Of a stretch of DNA of 10,436 nucleotides, positions 5,594 through 10,436 are shown piece after piece. Both the position numbers and the translations under genes were made by a program. The notes beneath the pieces are model-generated. The model ran no database searches. It was not told where the DNA came from and saw only the letters and a list, made by a program, of their open reading frames with translations. The first letter of the stretch is position 1; each line of letters opens with the position of its first letter. The stretch is from NCBI GenBank assembly GCA_030067055.1, contig JASJAL010000209.1, positions 1 through 10,436 of the forward strand, in the 5' to 3' direction. This DNA is from Kiloniellales bacterium. GTDB lineage: Bacteria; Pseudomonadota; Alphaproteobacteria; Kiloniellales; JAKSBE01.

Positions 5594-6697
5594 TCAGTTG
5601 CCCTGCGAATAGGCGTAGAGGAAGCGGGCCGCGGTGAAGGCGGTCTCGGAGAGGCTGGTCCAGGCCAGGGCCTCCTTGCGGAACTCCAGCAGGCTGTCCA
5701 TGACCCGCCGGCTCATGGCGTCGTTCGACGCCAAGTCGTTGACCACCTGACCGGACAGCACGCTGAAGCCCGCCAGGACCGAGTCCGGGAACTGCTTCAG
5801 CACCACGCCGTGCTTGGTGATCAGGGTCTTGAGGGAATCGTTGTTGCGGGCGACGAACTCGCTGAGGACCAGCTGGTTGACCGCCGTGTTGGCCGCGGCG
5901 ACCACCGCCTTCTGATCACCCGGCAGCGCCTCCCAGGCCCGGGCGTTGATGAAGTTGTCCAGGGTGGTGCCGGGCTCGTGCCAGCCCGGGTAGTAGTAGT
6001 ACTTGGCGTTCTTGTGCAGGCCGAAGGCCAGGTCGTTGTAGGGGCCGACCCATTCGGTGGCATCAAGCTCGCCGGCATCGAGGGCCGGCTTGATCTCGGC
6101 GCCGGGCAGGTTGATCGGCTTGGCGGCGGCCGCCTTGAGAACCTCGCCGCCGAGCCCCGGAATCCTCATGCGGAGCCCGCGATAATCCTCGAGGCTGTTG
6201 ATCTCCTTGTTGAACCAGCCGCCCATCTGGGTCCCGGTGTTGCCGGAGGGGAAGAACTTGCAGCCCATCTGGCCGTAGATCTCGTCGGCCAGCTCCTGGC
6301 CGCCGCCGTATTGCAGCCAGGCGTTCTGCTCCTGCGCAGAGAGCCCGAAGGGGTAGCCGGCCATGAACTGGACCGCGGGCACCTGCTTCTTCCAGTAGTA
6401 GGGCGCGCCGTGGCCCATCTCGACCTCGCCGCCGGCGACCGCCTCCAGCGAATCGAAGGGCTTCACCACCTCGCCGCCGCCGAAGACCGTGACCTGGAGC
6501 TTGCCCTCGGTCCCGCGCTCGATCAGCTCGGCCAGCAGCTCGGCACCGGTCCCCAGGCCCGGGAAGTTCTTCGGCCAGGTGGTGACCATGCGCCAGCGCT
6601 TGATGCCTTGCGAGACCGCGGGTGCCGGCAGGGACGATGCCGCGGCACCGGCCAGTCCGGCCACCGCTGCGCCTTTCAGGAAACCTCGGCGTTTCAT
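5594..6697 (-). CDS. TRAP transporter substrate-binding protein, DctP family, TakP-like, Tat-exported
   Basis: The 367-residue precursor begins MKRRGFLKGAAVAG, a twin-arginine signal (RRGFLK), with likely cleavage near residues 26-30 (PAPAVSQG). The mature protein starts with the TakP-like KRWRMVTTWPKNFPGLGTGA (33-52). R178 in LRMRIPG is the DctP-family Arg expected to grip a substrate carboxylate, and E215-W216 in DATEWVGPYNDL matches the pair that, in the Rhodobacter TakP structure, helps bind Na+ and 2-oxoacids. The predicted role is periplasmic capture of a carboxylate such as a 2-oxo acid for Na+-driven uptake. Tat export fits TakP-type proteins. ATG 6697 follows a GGGA site. No DctQ or DctM membrane subunit is encoded nearby, so it is an orphan in this window and must use a permease elsewhere. 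The 2-oxoacid specificity is inferred from family resemblance only. Confidence 0.92.
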   Translation of the reverse strand: MKRRGFLKGAAVAGLAGAAASSLPAPAVSQGIKRWRMVTTWPKNFPGLGTGAELLAELIERGTEGKLQVTVFGGGEVVKPFDSLEAVAGGEVEMGHGAPYYWKKQVPAVQFMAGYPFGLSAQEQNAWLQYGGGQELADEIYGQMGCKFFPSGNTGTQMGGWFNKEINSLEDYRGLRMRIPGLGGEVLKAAAAKPINLPGAEIKPALDAGELDATEWVGPYNDLAFGLHKNAKYYYYPGWHEPGTTLDNFINARAWEALPGDQKAVVAAANTAVNQLVLSEFVARNNDSLKTLITKHGVVLKQFPDSVLAGFSVLSGQVVNDLASNDAMSRRVMDSLLEFRKEALAWTSLSETAFTAARFLYAYSQGN

Positions 6698-7008
6698 TTT
6701 TTCCCAATCACTCCAAATCGAGGGCCGCCCGCCTGGCGGGCCGCATCTGGGCCGCGCCGTCACCGGAAGCTGTGCTTGCTGGAGCCGAGAGGCCTTCCCC
6801 CTGCAAGAGCCCGGCTGCGCGACGGCGCAGCGGATCGACGGGACGGGTGCGCGCGACGTCGGTGAGAGCGACGCCGCCAAGGATCTGACCCACCCATCTG
6901 CGGAGCGGAACGCAGAACTGCACTCCGTTTACTTTCCAGGAAATCCGTCTATCAGATAATTACTTGGAACGCCATGGCTTCGCCGGCCCGCGGCCCGTGT
7001 CAATTTTA

Positions 7009-7048
7009 CGACCGCCGGCCGGGACTCCCCGCGACGGCCCGGCGGTCG
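7009..7048. repeat. 10-bp perfect inverted repeat with nested stem
   Basis: CGACCGCCGG (7009-7018) and CCGGCGGTCG (7039-7048) are exact reverse complements. The 20-base interior contains a further stem (CGGG 7020-7023 with CCCG 7028-7031). It lies in the middle of the 907-bp non-coding gap, next to an AATTTTA string on its left. There is no T-run in the right place for a terminator on either strand. It could be a structured RNA element or a protein-binding site; function is unknown. Confidence 0.45.
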
Positions 7049-7462
7049 ACGCCGACTCACCGCCGGCATCGCATTCGGCCCACGGCAGGGCAAGCGACGG
7101 CACGATCACCGGCGACAATCGCAGGAGGTGAAGAAACCTTCTGAATTAAAACCAAAAATCGGTCCCCGACTCGAGCTGGACGACTCGGCGAAAGGACGCG
7201 ATCAGATGCCCGGCACCGAGAGGCAGCCGACCCGCAGCGACCACGGCGGCGGCCCTGCTACATGATTGTCACAAGTGGCTAGGCTCTTCCCGCCTTGACG
7301 CGCCTTCGAACGTGAGGGAATGATTTCCCCCAAAACAAGGAAATAAGACAGACGAAGCCAGGAAGTGGCCCAGCGTCCCAAATATAAGCCAAGACATATA
7401 TAGGTCGATGGTTATATGCCCCAAAGACTAATGGGGAAAACTCCGGAGGATCCAGCGCCGCC

Positions 7463-7551
7463 TCGGGACGCCCGTCCCGATCCGACGCATTCGGTCGAGG
7501 TCGCGCCCCGTCGGGCGGCTTCGGCCGCAGCCGCGCGGCGGGTTCGACCCG
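7463..7551 (+). promoter_or_regulatory. Structured 5' leader of the TAXI binding-protein gene (three hairpins)
   Basis: Three perfect stem-loops follow one another in the sense direction. The first is TCGGGAC / GTCCCGA with a GCCC loop (7463-7480). The second is GCGGC / GCCGC closed by a TTCG tetraloop in the extra-stable C(UUCG)G form (7515-7528). The third is CGGGT / ACCCG with a TCG loop (7539-7551). All lie 50-140 bases before the start codon at 7605. I match them to no known riboswitch. In GC-rich DNA single stems of this size occur by chance, so the row matters more than each stem. Confidence 0.35.
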
Positions 7552-7604
7552 GGCAGGGCACAGCGAAGGCGGGCCGCGATCCAAGGTAGGGAGGGAGGCA
7601 AGAG

Positions 7605-8810
7605 ATGCTGAAACAAGCCCGAAACGCGGCGGTCTGCGCGACGATGGGGATCCTATTGGGGGGGATCCTGTTGGGCGGCGCTGCGCTGGCCCAGCAGGGC
7701 GAGCAGCTGCGCGAACGCGTCAACAGCGGCACCGTCACGGTGGTCGGCGGCGGCGTCGACGACACCCTCATGATGGGCGAGCTGGCCGAGCAGCTGAACC
7801 GGCCGGGCTCGATCCGGATCCTGCCGATCACCGGCGAAGGCGGCATCCAAAACATCGCCGACATCCTCTACCTGCGCGGCACCGACATGGCGATCGTCGA
7901 GTCGGACGTGCTGGAACTGATCCGCAGGCGCAACCTCTATGCCAACCTGAAGCGGCGGCTCGGGGTGATCGCCAAGCTCTACATCGAGGAGGTCCACCTC
8001 CTGGCCCACAAGTCGGTGGGCGGCTTCGCCGACCTGGCCGGCAAGAAGGTCAACTTCGGCGCCCAGGGCAGCGGCGCCTACGAGCGCAGCCAGCTGATCT
8101 TCCAGTCCCTCGACGTTGCGCCGACGCCGGTCAGCCTGAACACCCGCGAGGCGCTGGCGAAGGTGGCGAGCGGCGAGATCGCGGCGATGGTCCACGTCGC
8201 CCCGAAGCCCTCGGTCATCGTCCAGCAGGCCAGCCTGAACGAAAACCTCCAGCTGGTGTCGATTCCCTTCGCCGGAGACCTGACCCGGCTCTACGTCCCC
8301 TCAAGCATCACCAGGGCCGACTACCCCAACCTGGTCGCCCCGGACGCGGCGGTGAAGACCCTGGGCGTCAGCGCGGTGCTCTGCGTCTACAACTGGGATG
8401 AGCCGAACGAGCGCTCGGAGAAGGTCGACAACTTCGTGACCACCTTCTTCGACAACATCCAGCAGATGCACGGCCCGCAGTACCATCCCAAGTGGCAGGA
8501 GGTCTCGCTGAACGCCGAACTGCCGGGCTGGAACCGGCTCGAGGTCGCCAAGCTCTGGCTGGCCAAGGAGACGGCGGCGCGGCGCGCCCGCGAGGACCAG
8601 CTGCTCTCCGGCGACACCCAGGAAGGTCTGCGCAAGGAGTTCCGGGCCTTCCTCACCTCGCTGGAGAAGTCCCGCAGCCAGCAGCCGGCAGCGGCCGCGG
8701 CGCCGCAGGCGGTCCCTGCCGCAGACGAACCGCAGGACCAGCTCTCCGAGGACTCGCTCAAGGCGCTCTTCAGCAACTTCCTGGAATGGCGCCGCCAGCA
8801 GACGGAGTAA
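7605..8810 (+). CDS. TAXI-family TRAP transporter solute-binding protein with C-terminal extension
   Basis: The 401-residue precursor begins with a Sec signal peptide (about 1-29, hydrophobic core TMGILLGGILLGGAALA, cleavage after AALA). The mature part shows TAXI features: VTVVGGGVDDTLMMGELAEQ near the start, D94-MAIVESDVLELI, AGKKVNFGAQGSGAYERSQ (145-163) and SGEIAAMVHVAPKPS (189-203). The predicted role is periplasmic solute capture for a TRAP permease of the fused 4TM-12TM type; the ligand is unknown. No permease gene is adjacent. After about residue 340 it has an extension with a helix (GLRKEFRAFLTSLEKSR), an Ala/Pro/Gln linker (369-383) and a final helix (SLKALFSNFLEWRRQQ), which I do not recognise as part of the standard fold. 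ATG 7605 has a strong GGGAGG site. The gene converges on mutL with a 13-base gap. Confidence 0.85.
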   Translation: MLKQARNAAVCATMGILLGGILLGGAALAQQGEQLRERVNSGTVTVVGGGVDDTLMMGELAEQLNRPGSIRILPITGEGGIQNIADILYLRGTDMAIVESDVLELIRRRNLYANLKRRLGVIAKLYIEEVHLLAHKSVGGFADLAGKKVNFGAQGSGAYERSQLIFQSLDVAPTPVSLNTREALAKVASGEIAAMVHVAPKPSVIVQQASLNENLQLVSIPFAGDLTRLYVPSSITRADYPNLVAPDAAVKTLGVSAVLCVYNWDEPNERSEKVDNFVTTFFDNIQQMHGPQYHPKWQEVSLNAELPGWNRLEVAKLWLAKETAARRAREDQLLSGDTQEGLRKEFRAFLTSLEKSRSQQPAAAAAPQAVPAADEPQDQLSEDSLKALFSNFLEWRRQQTE

Positions 8811-8823
8811 GCGCCGCCTCGCC

Positions 8824-10436
8824 TCAGCGCCGCCCGAAGAGCTTCTCGATGTCGGCGAGCTTGAGCTCGACGTAGGTCGGGCGGCCGTGGTTGCACTGGC
8901 CGGAGTGGGGGGTCGCCTCCATCTGGCGCAGCAGGGCGTTCATCTCCTCGGCGTTGAGCCGGCGCCCGGCGCGCACCGAGCCGTGGCAGGCGAGCGTGCC
9001 GCAGACCTCCTCCAGCTTCTCCTTGACCGTGAAGGCCTGGTCGAGCTCGGCCAGCTCGTCGGCGAGGTCGGCGACCAGGCGCTGGACGTCGGGCTGGCCG
9101 AGCAGCGCCGGCACCTCGCGCACGACCACGGCGCCGGGGCCGAAGGCCTCGAGCACCAGGCCGATCTCGGCGAGCTCCGCCGCGCGGGCCAGCAGGCGGG
9201 CCGCCGGGTCCTCGCCCAGCTCGACCACCTCGGGGATCAGCAGGATCTGCCGGGCGACGCCCTTTTCGGCCAGCTCGCGCTTCATGCGCTCGTAGACCAG
9301 TCGCTCGTGGGCGGCGTGCTGATCGACGATGACGATGCCGTCCTCGGTCTGGGCGACGATGTAGGTCGCGTGGAGCTGGGCCCGGGCGGCGCCCAGGGGA
9401 TAGTCTTGCTCCGGCTCGGACGTCGGGTCCGCCGGCGCCTCGGCGCCGCGGGCGCCGGGCGGCTGAGCGAGATCCGGCAGGGGCGCGTGGTAGGCGGCGC
9501 CGGCCTCGGCCAAGCCGCGCGGCAAGACCGTGCTCGGCGGCCGGTAGGCGTAGGCGGCACCGGCGGGCGCCTCCGCCGAGCGCAGGGCGCCGAGCGCGGC
9601 CTGGGCGACCGTGGTCGAGGCCCGATGTCCGGCCTCGCTGAGCGCGTGGCGGCAGGCACCGACGATCAGGCCGCGCACCAGGCCCGGATCGCGGAAGCGG
9701 ACCTCGGCCTTCATGGGATGGACGTTGACGTCGACCGCCTCGGGCGGCAGCTCGAGGAAGAGCGCCAGCAGGGGATGGCGGTCGTGGGCAAGAAAATCGC
9801 GGTAGGCGCCGCGCACCGCACCGTGCAGCAGCTTGTCACGCACCGGCCGGCCGTTGACGAAGAGATACTGGTGCCGCGCGTTGGCGCGGTTGAGGGTCGG
9901 CAGGCCGATATGGCCGGAGAGCTTGAGGCCCTCGCGCTCGGCCTCGATGGCGAGCGCGTTCTCGGCAAAGTCCTTGCCCAGGATCGCGCCAAGGCGCGCG
10001 AGGCGGGCGTCGAAGAGGTCGCCCGTTGCGGCGGTCAGGCGCAGGGTCGTGCGGTTGCCATCGGAGAGGGCAAAGCCGACCTGGGGGAAGGCCATGGCCA
10101 GGCGGGCGACCACATCCTCGGCGTGGCCGTACTCGGTGCGCGAGGTCTTGAGGAACTTGAGCCGGGCCGGGGTCGCGAAGAAGAGGTCGCGGACCTCGAC
10201 CCGGGTGCCCGGGCCCTGGGCGGCCGGCTCCGGCGCGGCCTTGCGGCCGCCCTCGACGGTAAGGCGCCAGGCCTCGGCGGCGCCGGCGGGGCGGCTGGTC
10301 ACGGCCATGCGGCTGACCGCGCCGATCGAGGGCAAGGCCTCGCCCCGGAAACCGAGGGAGGCGATGCGGACCAGGTCGTCGTCGGGCAGCTTGGAAGTGG
10401 CGTGGCGCTCGACCGCCAGGGCCAGCTCCTCCGGGG
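8824..10436 (-). CDS. mutL: DNA mismatch repair protein MutL (N-terminus beyond window)
   Basis: The last 536 codons are present; the first residues, probably 60-80 of them including the first ATP-binding motif, lie outside. Visible residues 10-35 carry RHATSKL and [14 protein letters not shown] ATPase motifs, followed by [36 protein letters not shown] closes the N-terminal domain. A Pro/Ala-rich linker (about 268-348) leads to the dimerisation domain, which has the metal-dependent nicking motif [12 protein letters not shown] (371-382; the DQHA(X)2E(X)4E pattern), ACHGSVRAG and QCNHGRPT near the C-terminus. MutL of this type nicks the daughter strand after MutS recognises a mismatch, as expected in bacteria without MutH. 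The first Met-type codon inside the window (10335) is not the real start, since the conserved frame continues upstream to the window edge. Confidence 0.97.
   Translation of the reverse strand, partial: PEELALAVERHATSKLPDDDLVRIASLGFRGEALPSIGAVSRMAVTSRPAGAAEAWRLTVEGGRKAAPEPAAQGPGTRVEVRDLFFATPARLKFLKTSRTEYGHAEDVVARLAMAFPQVGFALSDGNRTTLRLTAATGDLFDARLARLGAILGKDFAENALAIEAEREGLKLSGHIGLPTLNRANARHQYLFVNGRPVRDKLLHGAVRGAYRDFLAHDRHPLLALFLELPPEAVDVNVHPMKAEVRFRDPGLVRGLIVGACRHALSEAGHRASTTVAQAALGALRSAEAPAGAAYAYRPPSTVLPRGLAEAGAAYHAPLPDLAQPPGARGAEAPADPTSEPEQDYPLGAARAQLHATYIVAQTEDGIVIVDQHAAHERLVYERMKRELAEKGVARQILLIPEVVELGEDPAARLLARAAELAEIGLVLEAFGPGAVVVREVPALLGQPDVQRLVADLADELAELDQAFTVKEKLEEVCGTLACHGSVRAGRRLNAEEMNALLRQMEATPHSGQCNHGRPTYVELKLADIEKLFGRR

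Larger units (their letters stand above)
6698..7604. other. 907-bp divergent intergenic region without convincing genes
   Basis: This gap separates the two TRAP binding-protein genes. It contains AT-rich islands (about 6930-6965, 7130-7165 and 7360-7440). A consensus-like TTGACA (minus, 6998-7003) has no clear -10, and a weak plus-strand TTGACG-N18-AATGAT pair spans 7295-7324. Stem-loops include GCTGCGC / GCGCAGC (6814-6831), a 10-bp stem at 7009-7048, and three hairpins between 7463 and 7551. An isolated AGGAGG (7123-7128) is followed by a short open frame from GTG 7128 to TGA 7265 that I do not accept as a gene. Other open frames here have no ribosome-binding site and no recognisable protein motif. 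Long leaders or a small RNA are possible. Confidence 0.6.

Noticed and set aside
5810..6865. Plus-strand open frame of 351 codons opposite the TRAP binding protein
   Set aside because: Shadow of the real minus-strand gene; Gly/Val/Leu-rich with no family signature.
7113..7135. CACCTCCT on the minus strand, like the anti-Shine-Dalgarno end of 16S rRNA
   Set aside because: Only about eight bases match and nothing else of an rRNA gene is nearby; a chance match.
7128..7265. Small open frame starting GTG right after AGGAG in the 907-bp gap
   Set aside because: The Shine-Dalgarno string abuts the GTG with no spacing, the 45-residue product has no recognisable feature, and the same frame is already open upstream without a start.
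7535..7560. GGTTCGACCC string resembling a tRNA T-arm
   Set aside because: No acceptor stem, D-arm or anticodon arm can be formed around it; it is explained as a simple hairpin (7539-7551).
7279..7584. Minus-strand 101-codon frame in the gap
   Set aside because: Begins at TTG without a ribosome-binding site, Pro/Arg-rich first half, no motif.

Overview
The window looks like chromosomal DNA from a GC-rich alphaproteobacterium, probably of the Rhodospirillales type. The evidence is the tadA / rluB / rsmD / mutL neighbourhood, two TRAP-type periplasmic binding proteins (one Tat-exported and TakP-like), an endonuclease-type MutL, and an OmpA-like lipoprotein resembling ones I recall from that group. 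The genus cannot be fixed from sequence alone. Almost every long overlapping reading frame is a GC-rich shadow of a real gene. I see no rRNA, tRNA, CRISPR array, insertion sequence or phage gene.

Layout. Positions 1-446 (minus) hold the N-terminal part of an OmpA-like lipoprotein, behind an AT-rich promoter region. Positions 736-2723 (minus) hold a tight row read as ArsR-type repressor, SRPBCC/AHSA1 protein, glutathione S-transferase, tadA. A 12+12 bp perfect palindrome overlapping a sigma-70-like promoter sits in front of the repressor gene, so this row is probably an autoregulated detoxification or stress cassette. An 11-bp perfect hairpin lies immediately before the tadA start codon. Positions 2849-5077 (plus) hold a class I glutamine-amidotransferase-like peptidase (PuuD/C26), rluB and rsmD, each overlapping the next, followed by a small single-pass membrane protein of unknown function (5201-5560). 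Positions 5594-6697 (minus) encode a Tat-exported DctP-family (TakP-like) TRAP binding protein. A 907-bp region without convincing genes follows, containing AT-rich islands and stem-loops. Positions 7605-8810 (plus) encode a TAXI-family TRAP binding protein, and 8824 to the window end (minus) is most of mutL.

How the genes fit together. tadA (tRNA wobble inosine), rluB (23S rRNA pseudouridine) and rsmD (16S rRNA m2G) are translation-related RNA modification genes, and mutL is mismatch repair; together they form a housekeeping backbone. The ArsR-SRPBCC-GST genes and the peptidase lie between tadA and rluB and look like an accessory insertion. The two TRAP binding proteins have no membrane subunits beside them and face away from one another across the long non-coding gap.

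I did not find a clearly new multi-gene system. The best leads are the hairpin that would bury the tadA ribosome-binding region, the palindromic operator with its overlapping ArsR/SRPBCC genes and a possible CTG start for the GST, and the structured 907-bp gap between the two orphan TRAP binding proteins.
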